Shown here piece by piece: positions 1 through 8,883 of a DNA stretch of 64,000 bases. The stretch lies in the NCBI RefSeq assembly GCF_016834655.1, contig NZ_JAENHP010000002.1, positions 744,001-808,000 on the forward strand, given 5' to 3'. Source of the stretch: Paractinoplanes ovalisporus (GTDB lineage Bacteria; Actinomycetota; Actinomycetes; Mycobacteriales; Micromonosporaceae). Each line of letters starts with the position of its first letter. Positions within the stretch are counted from its first letter, which is position 1. The translations under genes and the position numbers were made by a program. The notes under the pieces are model-generated. The model saw only the letters and a list, made by a program, of their open reading frames with translations. It was not told the DNA's origin and ran no database searches.

Positions 1-302
1 GCTGGACCGCCCTGCTCGGCGCCGAGTGCGGCGGGCCGGGCGTCTCCCCGTACGCGGCCCCGGCCCGCGAGACCGACCTGTCGAACCTGCCGCCCGCCTT
101 CGTCGACGTCGGCTCGGCCGAGACGTTCCGCGACGAGGACGTGGCCTACGCGAGCGGGATCTGGCGGTCCGGCGGCCAGGCCGAGCTGCACGTATGGCCC
201 GGCGGCTTCCACGGTTTCGACATGATGGTCCCGCAGGCCGCCGTCTCGCAGGACGCCCGGGCGGCCCGGATCCGGTGGCTCACGAGGTTGATGGGGATGT
301 AG
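1..302 (+). CDS. alpha/beta hydrolase, C-terminal part (truncated by window edge)
   Basis: Only the last 99 codons are present, in the frame that starts at base 3 and ends at the TAG at 300-302. The segment has the C-terminal layout of alpha/beta hydrolase fold-3 enzymes (the hormone-sensitive-lipase/acetyl-esterase group). LPPAFVDVGSAETFRDED is the strand and loop that carry the acid residue of the triad, and the GGFHGFD motif holds the catalytic His. The nucleophile serine and the HGGG oxyanion motif lie outside the window. The substrate cannot be told. The stop codon overlaps the GTG start of the next gene (TAGTG), so the two are probably translationally coupled. Confidence 0.8.
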   Translation, partial: WTALLGAECGGPGVSPYAAPARETDLSNLPPAFVDVGSAETFRDEDVAYASGIWRSGGQAELHVWPGGFHGFDMMVPQAAVSQDARAARIRWLTRLMGM

Positions 303-1276
303 TGAAGGATCTCGCCGTCCGTCTGGCGGCGCTGGACCCCGATGCCGGCGCCGCCCTGCGCGTGATCGCGTACTTCGACCGGCTCACCGAGGCGCGGGCC
401 GGCCTGCAGACGATCGTGCGCGGGGCGGCCGTGCTGGCCGGCTGCCCGGCGCGGCTGGCCGACGACGAGCGCCGGGTCCAGGTGCGGGTCCAGCCCGACG
501 GCGCCGCCACGCCGGCCGGTCCACCCGATCCGGCCTGGATGTCGGCCCCGGCCGGCGGCGCGACGCTGTGGCTGGAACGCGCGGGCCCGCCCGGTCCGGT
601 CGAGGCGATGGTCCTGGAGCGGGCGTCGGCCGCGGCCCGGGCCGTTCTGGAACGCACCCGCGGTCACGCGCCGCACCCCGACCCGGCCTCGGTCGAGCTG
701 GTTCTCGACCGCGACGCGCCCGAACCGCTGCGTCTGCAGGCGGCGGAGCGTCTGGGTTTCCACACCACCGATTCCGTACGGGCGGTAGCGCTCGAAGGCG
801 GCGCGGTGCGCCTGATCCACGGGGCGGCGGAACCGCCGTCCGGTCGCGCCGGAATCGGCCCGGCCGGCCCGATCGGCGAGTTGCCCGCCTCGCTCGACGC
901 GGCCCGCACCGCGCTGCGCTTCACCGCCGCCGGCACCGACCAGGACCCGGGACCCCGCGTGGTGCACGCCGACGACCTGGGCGGCCTCGCGCTGCTGGCC
1001 GCGGCCGTCGACGCCGGCGCCGGCCCGGTTCCCGACGAGCGCGCCCTCGACCTGGCCGCGGCCACCGCCGGCTGGATGCTCACCACCCTCGAAGCGGTGG
1101 CCGAGGCGGCCAGCCTGCGCGCCGCCGCGACCGCGCTGCGCGTGCACCACTCGACCCTGCAGGACAGGCTGGCCCACATCCGGCCCGTGCTGGGCTGGGA
1201 CGTCCGCGACCCCGCGGGCCGCCTGCGCCTGCAGGTCGCCCTGGCCCTGCGACGGCTGCGGTTAAGTCGGTCTTAG
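302..1276 (+). CDS. PucR/CdaR-type transcriptional regulator
   Basis: A 324-residue protein starting at the GTG that overlaps the hydrolase stop codon. The last 60 residues or so (LEAVAEAASLRAAATALRV, then HHSTLQDRLAHIRPVLGWD and a LRLQVALALRRL helix) match the PucR C-terminal helix-turn-helix, which reads the DNA in this family. The N-terminal 250 residues are Ala/Arg-rich and hard to place; they sit where PucR proteins carry a GAF-like or GGDEF-like sensory domain. The overlap with the hydrolase suggests that it controls that enzyme or shares its signal. The effector is unknown. An in-frame upstream reading into base 26 exists but lies inside the hydrolase and looks like chance. Confidence 0.7.
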   Translation: MKDLAVRLAALDPDAGAALRVIAYFDRLTEARAGLQTIVRGAAVLAGCPARLADDERRVQVRVQPDGAATPAGPPDPAWMSAPAGGATLWLERAGPPGPVEAMVLERASAAARAVLERTRGHAPHPDPASVELVLDRDAPEPLRLQAAERLGFHTTDSVRAVALEGGAVRLIHGAAEPPSGRAGIGPAGPIGELPASLDAARTALRFTAAGTDQDPGPRVVHADDLGGLALLAAAVDAGAGPVPDERALDLAAATAGWMLTTLEAVAEAASLRAAATALRVHHSTLQDRLAHIRPVLGWDVRDPAGRLRLQVALALRRLRLSRS

Positions 1277-1310
1277 GTCGGCTGAAGGCGGTCCCCGGCA
1301 CGGTATCGGC

Positions 1311-1949
1311 ATGAACAACGAACCCACCGGCCTGCTGCTCGCCCACCGCGCCATGCTGCGCGACCTCGACCGCTGCGCCGACCTGACGGCCCGGCTGGCC
1401 CTCGACAACAGCCTCGACCGCAAGCGGGCCGGCGCGATCGCGGCCTACCTGACCGACTTCTGCGACAGCATCCACCACCATCACAGCGCCGAGGACGAGG
1501 TTTTGTGGCCGGTCCTCGAACGTTCGGCCGGTGCGCACGTCGACCTCACCGAGCTCACCGACGACCACGCCGTGCTCGACCCCAAGCTGGCCCGGATCCG
1601 CTCGGGCGCGGCCGCCCTGGCCACCAACCACGTCGTCTCGGCCGAACTCGCGGCCGACCTGGCCGACCTGCGCGACACCCTGCACGAGCACATCGCCGAC
1701 GAGGAACGCACGATCGTCCCGCTGATCAAGCAGTACGTCTCGGACGACGAGTGGAACCGGGTCGAGGCCACGATCCGCAGGCGCGGCGGCAAGATGAGCT
1801 TCGAGGTGCCGCGGATCCTGGCCGTCTGCACCGAGCAGGAGCTGGCCGAGACCCGCAAGGAGGGCGGCATCCCGGTCGCGCTCATGATCAAGCTGCTGCC
1901 GCTGCCGTTCAAGCGGCGGGAGAGCCTGGTGTTCGGGGGTGCTCGGTGA
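1311..1949 (+). CDS. hemerythrin domain-containing protein
   Basis: A 212-residue cytoplasmic protein with a hemerythrin HHE four-helix bundle in the first 150 residues. Candidate di-iron ligands are visible: His near residue 12 (LLLAHRAM), the HHHHSAEDEVLWPVLE stretch, His in TDDHAVLD, and HEHIADEE. Such proteins bind a non-haem di-iron centre and are linked to oxygen or NO sensing and redox stress. The C-terminal 60 residues (KMSFEVPRILAVC onward) are an extension common in actinobacterial members. The start is the ATG 35 bp after the PucR stop; no strong ribosome binding site is seen. The last 41 bp overlap the 3' end of the convergent regulator gene. Confidence 0.85.
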   Translation: MNNEPTGLLLAHRAMLRDLDRCADLTARLALDNSLDRKRAGAIAAYLTDFCDSIHHHHSAEDEVLWPVLERSAGAHVDLTELTDDHAVLDPKLARIRSGAAALATNHVVSAELAADLADLRDTLHEHIADEERTIVPLIKQYVSDDEWNRVEATIRRRGGKMSFEVPRILAVCTEQELAETRKEGGIPVALMIKLLPLPFKRRESLVFGGAR

Positions 1950-4900
1950 GAGAGCCCGGCGTCCGCAGGCGTTCGGTGAGCGCGGCGGCCGATTTCGCGT
2001 ACGCGTCGTCGCCGGTCAACGCGTACAACGCGGCGTCGACCGGCCCGGCGTAGAGCGTGCCCGAGTCGAGCCCGGCGATCCGGCCGGCGAACGGGAGCAG
2101 GTCGGCCAGCAGCTGCCGACCGGCCTCCTCGTCGCCGAGCCGGGCCGCCGTGTGCGCCCGCAGCGTCGTATAGCCGAGCCAGTAGTAGTTGCGGTCGATC
2201 GGCTGCCGGCCCGCCCACACGCGGCGGGCCTCCTCGGGCGCCCCGGATTCCAGCAGCGCCAGCGCGAGCGGATCGGTGACCCGGCCCGGGTACGCCGCCT
2301 CGATCGCCCGCAGTTCACCCAGCAGCGGAGCCCACGAGTCGCGGGCCACCGCGGCCCCGATCCGCCCGACCGTGCCCATCGAGGCGCCGCTGACGTCGCC
2401 GTGCTCGGCCATCCGCCGGCTCACCTCGTCGTAGCGGCGCAGCGACTCCTCGACCCGGCCCGCCAGCATCTCGAGCAGCGCCGTGAAGATGCCGACCACC
2501 GCCAGCAGGCTGCCCAGCTGCCCGGTGGTCGAACGCGCGACGGCCAGCTCCATCTCGGCCCGCGCCCGCACCAGGTCGGTCTGCGCGGCCGCGTCGAGAT
2601 AGAGCAGCCAGTGGGCGACGGCCTCGTGGTCGATCTCGCCGGCCGCCGCCGCCACGGCCAGGTATTCCTCGGCCACGGCCCGGCGCTCGTCACGCAGGTC
2701 GGGGCCCAGGGCCGCGTACGCCCGCACGTTGAGCGCGGCACACAGCAGGCGCGGCTCGCCGACCCGCCGGGCGAGGGCCACGGCCTCGGCGCTGACCCGC
2801 TGGGCCTCGGCCTCGTCGAAGCCCTCCAGTTCGCGGAAGAGTGCGACCAGGAGCCGTACGCGGGAAGGCTCGTCGATCTCGGACGCCAGATGCCGGCGGA
2901 TGGCCGCCACGGTGCTGTGCGAGGGCTCCCGCCCGTCGCGCGTGGTCCAGATCAGCGGGGCGTCCCACGCGACCAGCACGGCCAGATCCTCCGACCCGAC
3001 CAGCGGGCGGCGGGCCTGCGCGGTCTGATCGTGTGCCCCGACCACCGGGTGGCGGGGCTGCGTGGATTGATCGTGTGCCCCGACCAGCGCGCGGCGGGCC
3101 TGCGCGGTCTGATCGTGCGCACCGACCAGCAGCCGGCGCGCCCGCACGACGTCGCCGGCCCGGGCGTGCGCGGTGATGGCCGGCGCCAGCAACTCGACCG
3201 CCGAACCGGTGGCCCGGGTGCCGGCCAGCTCGTGCAGCCGCAACGCCTGCCGCCACTCGCCGGCCGCCTCCCGCCACGACCCGGCCCGCTCGGCGGCGTG
3301 GGCGGCGGCCACCGCGTACGGAACGGCCTCGCCCGCCGTCGCCGGACCGGCCGCGGCCGCCGCGTGCCGGGCCAGCGTCGCCGCGTCCGCGTGCCCGTCG
3401 AGCACCGTCAGGGCCCGGGTGTGCAGGCGGGCCCGGCGCAGCAGCGGCGTGTCCTCATAGAGCGTGTCCCGCACCAACGCGTGCGTGAACCGCACCTGCC
3501 CCGGCGCCGGTTCGTCCAGCAGCCCGGCCAGCACCGCCGTCTCGAGGGTGTCGAGCAGGTCGTCGGGGTCGCGGCCGGCCACCTCGGCCAGCACGTCGAG
3601 GTCGGCCTCGCGCCCGAGCACGGCGAGCTGCCGCAGTGTCGTCGCCACGGCGTCGGGCAGCCGGGCGACCCGGCGGCGCAACACCTCCCGTACGCCCGCG
3701 GGGACCCCGGAACCGGCGGCGCGCGAGCCCTCGGCGGCGATGAGACGGGCCAGTTCCCGTACGAAAAGCGGGTTGCCGTTGGTCCTCTCGGCGACCATCG
3801 CCAGCAGCTCCGGACCCGCCTCGGCCAGCCCGTGCCGCCGGGCCAGCTCGGCCACCGCCTCCGGATCGAGCCCGCGCAGCACCAGGTGCGCCGCGGTCGA
3901 GCCGAGCAGCGCCGCGATCGTCGCCTCCAGTTCGTCGCCGCGGTCGGTCGTGCGATAGGTGACCAGCACGAGCAGCGGCCGCCCGGCCTGCTGGGCCACC
4001 ACCTGCCGCAGCAGCTGCAACGTGAGGTCGTCGGCCCGGTGCACGTCGTCGAGCAGCACCGCGCCGCGCCCGGTGTCCAGCGCCGTCGCGATGGTGCGGC
4101 CCAGCTGGAACGGGTTGGGCGAGCCGTCGAGCGCGGCGTCCGAGCCCAGCGCCTCCGACCAGGCCCAGCCCGGCGGGGCGCCCTCGACCTCGGGACAGCG
4201 CCCGCGGCGCACCCGCCAGCCGGTCCGTTCCAGGGCGGCCAGGGCGGCCTCGGCCAGCGTCGTCTTGCCGGCCCCGGCGTCGCCGCCGATCAGCACGACC
4301 CGGGCGCCCTCACGCGCGGCCTCCTCGGCGGCGGCCGCGATGGCGGCCAGCTCAGCGTCCCGGCCCGTGGCGGCCGGAGCCGGCTCCGTGTCCCGGCCCA
4401 TGGTGGCCGTCGCCGGTTGAGCAACGGTGACGGCGGCCGGAGTCGCGGCGCCGACGGCCGCGGACCGGGCGAGGACGCCGGCTTCGAGCGACGGGGACCG
4501 GGCGAGGACGCTGGCTTCGAGCGACGGGGACTGGGCGAAGATGCCGGCTTCGAGCGACGGGGACTGGGCGAGGATGTCGGCTTCGAGCGCGCGCAGCGCC
4601 GGCCCCGGGTCGACCCCCAGCTCGTCGGCCAGGTGCTCACGGGTGCGGCGCAGCACGGCGAGGGCGTCCCCCTGGCGGCCGGTGCGATAGAGGGCGAGCG
4701 CGAGAAGCCGTACGGCCGCCTCCCGCCCCGGATTGTCGTGCAGGTGCCGTTCCAGCTCGGCGGTCACCAGCGCCGCTCCGCCCAGCGCCAGCCGCGCCTC
4801 GGCCAGCGCCTCGACCGCGTGCAGCCGCAACTCGGACAGCCGGTTGACCTCGGGCACGGCCCACGGCTCGGCCGCCACCTCGGCGTAAGCGTCGCCCTGC

Positions 4901-5301
4901 CAGCAGCCCAGGGCCTCGGTCAGCAGCCGCTCCTGGTCGGCCGGCCCGGCGCCGGCCGCCCGCCGTACGAGGTCGTCGAAGTGCCACGCGTCCACCGCGC
5001 CCGCGGGCAGCCGCAGCGCATAGCCCGGCGGCGCGCTGACCAGCACGGTGGCCACGGTGCGGGGAGCCCGGCCGGGTTCGAGCACGCGGCGCAGATGCGA
5101 GACGTGCACCTGCAGCGTGGCCAGGGCCTTGGCCGGCACGTCGGCGTCACCCCAGAGGTCGTCGACCAGCCGGTCGGCCGACACCACGGCCCCACCCGCG
5201 ACGGCGAGCCGGGCCAGCACCGCGCGTTGCCGCGGCCCACCCGGATCAGCGGCCGCCCCTCGCACCGTGACACGCAGCGGGCCGAGGACAGAGAGGTGCA
5301 C
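1909..5301 (-). CDS. BTAD (SARP-like) regulator with AAA/STAND ATPase and TPR-like region
   Basis: About 1130 residues. The N terminus (HLSVLGPLRV) begins a winged-helix DNA-binding domain of the OmpR/SARP type, followed by the bacterial transcriptional activator domain with its all-helical layout to about residue 250. The P-loop GGDAGAGKTT lies near residue 337, and a Walker B-like strand (RGAVLLDDVHRADD) follows. The C-terminal half is helical and TPR-like. I chose the GTG at 5301 because homologues begin just before LSVLGPLRV; a TTG at 5340 would add 13 residues. Two in-frame minisatellites lie in its linkers and are listed separately. Large SARPs of this kind activate secondary metabolism or morphological genes, but no target is evident here. 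It is divergent from the decayed ATPase gene. Confidence 0.85.
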   Translation of the reverse strand: MHLSVLGPLRVTVRGAAADPGGPRQRAVLARLAVAGGAVVSADRLVDDLWGDADVPAKALATLQVHVSHLRRVLEPGRAPRTVATVLVSAPPGYALRLPAGAVDAWHFDDLVRRAAGAGPADQERLLTEALGCWQGDAYAEVAAEPWAVPEVNRLSELRLHAVEALAEARLALGGAALVTAELERHLHDNPGREAAVRLLALALYRTGRQGDALAVLRRTREHLADELGVDPGPALRALEADILAQSPSLEAGIFAQSPSLEASVLARSPSLEAGVLARSAAVGAATPAAVTVAQPATATMGRDTEPAPAATGRDAELAAIAAAAEEAAREGARVVLIGGDAGAGKTTLAEAALAALERTGWRVRRGRCPEVEGAPPGWAWSEALGSDAALDGSPNPFQLGRTIATALDTGRGAVLLDDVHRADDLTLQLLRQVVAQQAGRPLLVLVTYRTTDRGDELEATIAALLGSTAAHLVLRGLDPEAVAELARRHGLAEAGPELLAMVAERTNGNPLFVRELARLIAAEGSRAAGSGVPAGVREVLRRRVARLPDAVATTLRQLAVLGREADLDVLAEVAGRDPDDLLDTLETAVLAGLLDEPAPGQVRFTHALVRDTLYEDTPLLRRARLHTRALTVLDGHADAATLARHAAAAAGPATAGEAVPYAVAAAHAAERAGSWREAAGEWRQALRLHELAGTRATGSAVELLAPAITAHARAGDVVRARRLLVGAHDQTAQARRALVGAHDQSTQPRHPVVGAHDQTAQARRPLVGSEDLAVLVAWDAPLIWTTRDGREPSHSTVAAIRRHLASEIDEPSRVRLLVALFRELEGFDEAEAQRVSAEAVALARRVGEPRLLCAALNVRAYAALGPDLRDERRAVAEEYLAVAAAAGEIDHEAVAHWLLYLDAAAQTDLVRARAEMELAVARSTTGQLGSLLAVVGIFTALLEMLAGRVEESLRRYDEVSRRMAEHGDVSGASMGTVGRIGAAVARDSWAPLLGELRAIEAAYPGRVTDPLALALLESGAPEEARRVWAGRQPIDRNYYWLGYTTLRAHTAARLGDEEAGRQLLADLLPFAGRIAGLDSGTLYAGPVDAALYALTGDDAYAKSAAALTERLRTPGSLTEHPRTPGSPAA
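2984..3124. repeat. 42-bp tandem repeat inside the BTAD regulator gene
   Basis: About three and a half copies with a 42-bp period; full units begin at 3026, 3068 and 3110. In the protein the unit is 14 residues, VGAHDQTAQARRAL and variants, so changes in copy number stay in frame. It lies in the linker ahead of the TPR-like region. Confidence 0.85.
4463..4592. repeat. 33-bp tandem repeat inside the BTAD regulator gene
   Basis: The sequence GCTTCGAGCGACGGGGA recurs at 4481, 4514 and 4547, with a partial unit at 4580, an exact 33-bp period. The protein unit is 11 residues (LEAGIFAQSPS and variants). The array sits in the linker between the BTAD domain and the ATPase. Confidence 0.88.
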
Positions 5302-5410
5302 GCCCGCCAAATTACCGGCAACCCGGCCCTCGCCGCCCAACCGAACGGGTGCATCCGCGGGCCCGATGTATCAGACGGGTGCGCCGGACTGTCCTGGTCC
5401 GGGAGGTGCA

Positions 5411-6779
5411 ATGGTAGGAGGCCGAGAATCCCCACCATCGGAGACGGGATCGCGCCGTTCGGAAACCCGGACGGCGCCCGCGAGAACCTCGACGACCTGA
5501 TGAACCGGTTCGTGGACTTCGCGGGCAACGAGTCGTTCGGGGCGCTGGCGACCCGGGCCGACGACCTGCGCGTGCGGGTGATCGCCGGGCGGAAGGGCGC
5601 CGGCAAGACGTTCTATCTGCGGCGGTCCCAGGCGTCGGCCGAGCTCGAGTCCAGCGTCTACGTCGACTCCGTGCCCGGGCGACCCGCCGCCGACCGAGTC
5701 GGTGGTGCGCACCTGTCAGCTCTTCGAGGCCCGCGACCTGGCCGAGATCTGGCGGCTGGCCTGGTCACGGGCCATCACCCGGACGGCCGTGGCGCACATC
5801 CTGCTGCGCCCCGGGCTGAGCCGGCGGGTCGACCCGGCGACGGCCCGGGCCCTCAAGCAGTACGGCACCCTGGTCCCGCTGCGGCGCACACCCGGCACGG
5901 TGTACAGCCACCTGGCCGAGCTGCTCTGGGACAACGACACCCGCCAGCAACTGACCGGGTATCTTCGCGACGGCGCCTGGACGGACGTCAACCACTACCT
6001 GCGCGAGGCGAGCCCCGCGTTGCCGCCGATGGCCTTCTACGTGGACGGCATGGACGAGTTCTTCGAGGCCGCGCCGAGCTACTGGCTGCCCTGCCAGGAG
6101 GGCCTGTTCCACGCGGTCATGCAGTGGCTCCGGGACCCGGCGATCGGTGGCCGCCTGCACGTCGTCGTGGCGATCCGGGACGTCGTCCTGTCCAGCATCC
6201 TGCGCGGCGAGATGGCCGGGAAGTTCCGCGGCGACCCCCACCTGCGGGTCCTCGACTGGGACGCCGGCTCGCTGACCTACCTGCTCGACCGCAAGATCGA
6301 GAAGCTGGACGAGCGGTACCTGGCCCGGCCGGACAGCGCAGGGGACCCGGTGGAACGCTGGCTCGGCCTGAGCGACATCGACAACGTCGCCCGGGGGACC
6401 AGTGAGCGGATGCCCGACTATCTGCTCCGGCACATCCGCCTGGTGCCCCGCGATCTGGTCGAGCTCGGCAACTCGCTGTGCGCGGCCGTCCGCGAGGCGA
6501 AGGAGGACCGGCAGGTGCCGTCACCCGAGGTGATCCGCGGGACCATCGCCGCCAAGGCCCGCACCTTCGGCGCCGAGCAGATCCAGCAGTGCGCCAACCA
6601 GATCTCGGCCGACATGGCGCCGGCGGGACGGCCTGGAGGGCACGTACTTCTATCGGATGGGCGGCATCAACGACCTCCACCCGCCGATGTCCGAGTCGGA
6701 GTATGTCCTGCACCCGTGCCTCATCGACGCCGTCGGCGTCCGCGGCGTCGGCGCCACGCCGGTGCGGCCGCACTGGTAG
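5411..6779 (+). pseudogene. frameshifted P-loop ATPase, probably defence-type
   Basis: A P-loop ATPase split over three reading frames. AGRKGAGKTFYLRR is the Walker A motif, AFYVDGMDEFF the Walker B, and VVAIRDVVLSS a sensor-like strand; RHIRLVPRDLVELGN is typical of large ATPases annotated as the Sll1717-type P-loop family. The frame changes at the CCCGGG at 5674-5679 (one extra base restores PGDPPPTESVVRTC) and again near 6625, where either one extra G or a small deletion joins ISADMAPA to GLEGTYFYRMGG. The start is uncertain. The ATG at 5411 has a good GGAGG upstream but is out of frame with the body, and an in-frame ATG at 5500 lies just before the P-loop. The broken FRG gene follows 7 bp later. 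Confidence 0.7.
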
Positions 6780-6786
6780 GCCCCGG

Positions 6787-7274
6787 GTGGCCCGGATCCG
6801 CCGGCTGCGCTATGACAGCTGGCCCGACTTCAAGCGGAACCTGCTGGTCGAGCTGTTCCCCGACGGGCAGCACCGCCGTGGCGTCTATCTGTTCCGCGGG
6901 ATGCGCTCACCGCAGTGGCGTTTGGAACCGACTTTCGACCGCGCCTTCCGCCACCTCGCCGCCGAGCGTCGTCCCGCCCGGTTCGACTCGCTGATGGCTT
7001 CGTTCCGTGACGAGTGCCGGGCCCACGGCGTGCCCGCCGACGTGTGCGACGACAACGACCGGCTGATCGCTCTCGGCCAGCATCACGGGCTGCCGACCCG
7101 GTTGCTCGACTGGACCGCGAGGTCGCTCTGACCCGCGTGCTGCTGCCCACGGCGGAGACCCGCCGGGCACTGGCCGACCTCGACCTGATGGGCATCAACG
7201 CGCTGCGCCTGTTCCCCGGCGTCGAGGGCGTCGCATCGGCCTGCGCGGCGCGGTTCCGGCTCGACCTGGACTGA
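6787..7274 (+). pseudogene. broken FRG-domain gene
   Basis: From GTG 6787 the first 114 residues carry a recognisable FRG domain: VYLFRGMRSPQWRLEPTF near the start and the signature QHHGLPTRLLDWT. The frame then closes at the TGA at 7129-7131, where intact FRG proteins continue with the rest of the domain. A second frame to 7274 holds a typical FRG C terminus (ALADLDLMGINALRLFPGVEG). The piece between the two is missing, so an internal deletion plus a frameshift is the simplest reading. FRG proteins are found in antiphage islands, often beside ATPases, which fits the neighbour. It is very probably non-functional. Confidence 0.75.
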
Positions 7275-7302
7275 GGCGCGTTTCCAGCTCGACCTGGACT
7301 GA
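7247..7302. repeat. 28-bp tandem duplication at the end of the FRG remnant
   Basis: Bases 7247-7274 and 7275-7302 are adjacent 28-bp copies that match at 26 positions, each ending CTCGACCTGGACTGA. The duplication includes the stop codon of the remnant and is a sign of local slippage or repair. Confidence 0.9.
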
Positions 7303-7308
7303 CCGGGG

Positions 7309-8874
7309 TCAGGGGGTGGTGCTGACGCGCTCGTAGGCGTCGGTGGAGGTGTCGTCGTCGCCATAGATGGTCAGGCGCTTCTCGGAGCAGATGTATTCGC
7401 GGGACGCGCCGTTCGAGACCGACTGGGTGAAGGTGACCTTGCGGCCGTTGCGGGTGATCGTCTGCCAGCGCTTGTTGCTGAGCTCGATGTCGTAGACCCG
7501 TGAGTTGCGGGTCTCGGACCGGAAGGTCGCCGTCCCGCGCAGCGTCTGCACATATTTGGCGCCCTTGACCGTGGCCTTCAGCGGCGCCGACTTGCTGAAG
7601 TCGACGTCGCCGGAGCCGTCGGCGCGGATCCGCATGGTGCCGCCCGCGCCGCCCACGAACCGGGAGTCGGTGCCCTCGAAGTGGTTGACCACCTGGATCG
7701 AGGTCACCCGCCACCGACCCACCAGGCAGCTGTCGAGCGACGGGTTGACCGGCTTGGCCGACTTGACGACGACCGGTGCCGACGACGACGCGATGGAGAG
7801 CACCGCGGTTTTCTTTCCGTCTCCGGCCCGGCCGTCGTTGCGCCCGGCCGCCCACGCTATTCCGCCGCCCAGCAGCAGCACGGCGGTGAACGCGCCCGCG
7901 ACGACCCAGGCCGTGCGACGGCGGCCCGGCCCGGGGATCAGCACGGTGTGCGCGGTGGCGGTGGGGCTGCCGGCGTCCTGCTGCTCGGTGGGCGCGGCGA
8001 TCGTCGGCGAGGGGGCGATCGCGGTGTCGCCCTTCTTCCGCTTGGGCTTCGGCGCTTCGGGGGCGGGCTGGGCCGCGACCGCCGTCAGCAGCGGGCGGGC
8101 GGCCTCGGCGGTGAGCCGCTGCGCGGGATCCTTCTCCAGGAGCGCCTTGATGACCGGCCAGAGCTTTCCCGCGTACGAGGGCGGGGCCGGTTTCGCCGTG
8201 AGAATGGCGGCGAAGGTGGATTGTGTGTCCTCGCGCTGGAACGGCGACTTGCCGGTGACCGCCGTGTAGAGCGTGACCCCGAGCGCCCACAGGTCGGCGG
8301 CCGCCGCCGCGGGCTTGCCGTTGATGCGTTCCGGCGCCAGATAGGCGGGCGAACCCACGATCTGGCCCGTCGCGGTCAGGGCGGTCGCGTCGTCGATCGC
8401 GGCGATGCCGAAGTCGGTCAGCACCACGCGGTCGCCGTCGAGCAGGATGTTGGCCGGTTTGACGTCGCGGTGCAGGATGCCCTCGCGGTGGGCGGCGCGC
8501 AGCGCGTCGAGGACGTGCAGGCCGATCTCGGCCGTACGGTGCTCGGTCAGCAGTTCGTGCTCGCTGATGGCCGCGGCGAGCGACTGACCGCCGACCAGCT
8601 CCATGACGATCCAGGGCCGGCCGTCGTCGGTGACCACGTCGTGGACGGTCACGATGCTCGCGTGCCGCAGCCGGGCCGCCGCCTGCGCCTCCCGCAACGC
8701 CCGCCGGGTGGTCGCCTCGTCGGGCTGGGTGTCGCCGCCGCCGGGCAGCCAGATCTCCTTGACGGCGACGTCCCGGCCCAGCAGTTCGTCGTGGGCCTGC
8801 CAGACCGCCCCCATGCCGCCCCGGCCGATCGGGCGCTCGAGGCGGTACCGGCCGGCGACGATCCTCTCGGTCAC
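7309..8874 (-). CDS. Ser/Thr protein kinase with one membrane span and extracytoplasmic domain
   Basis: A 521-residue PknB-type receptor kinase starting at GTG 8874. The kinase domain covers residues 10-265: the glycine loop is GRGGMGAVW, the ATP lysine is K39 (DVAVKE), the catalytic loop is HRDVKPANILL with D137, DFG is at 154-156, and GSPAYLAPE lies in the activation segment. A Pro/Lys-rich linker leads to one membrane helix at 322-343. The C-terminal 170 residues or so lie outside the membrane. They start at CLVGRWRV and look like an all-beta, lipocalin-like sensor rather than PASTA repeats. The gene starts 9 bp after the stop of the diguanylate cyclase gene on the same strand, so the two probably share a transcript. 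The signal it senses is unknown. Confidence 0.9.
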   Translation of the reverse strand: MTERIVAGRYRLERPIGRGGMGAVWQAHDELLGRDVAVKEIWLPGGGDTQPDEATTRRALREAQAAARLRHASIVTVHDVVTDDGRPWIVMELVGGQSLAAAISEHELLTEHRTAEIGLHVLDALRAAHREGILHRDVKPANILLDGDRVVLTDFGIAAIDDATALTATGQIVGSPAYLAPERINGKPAAAAADLWALGVTLYTAVTGKSPFQREDTQSTFAAILTAKPAPPSYAGKLWPVIKALLEKDPAQRLTAEAARPLLTAVAAQPAPEAPKPKRKKGDTAIAPSPTIAAPTEQQDAGSPTATAHTVLIPGPGRRRTAWVVAGAFTAVLLLGGGIAWAAGRNDGRAGDGKKTAVLSIASSSAPVVVKSAKPVNPSLDSCLVGRWRVTSIQVVNHFEGTDSRFVGGAGGTMRIRADGSGDVDFSKSAPLKATVKGAKYVQTLRGTATFRSETRNSRVYDIELSNKRWQTITRNGRKVTFTQSVSNGASREYICSEKRLTIYGDDDTSTDAYERVSTTP

Positions 8875-8883
8875 ACCGGCAAT

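Noticed and set aside
2984..4592. Regular repeats that might be a CRISPR array
   Set aside because: The repeats are contiguous, in frame, without unique spacers, and no cas gene is near.
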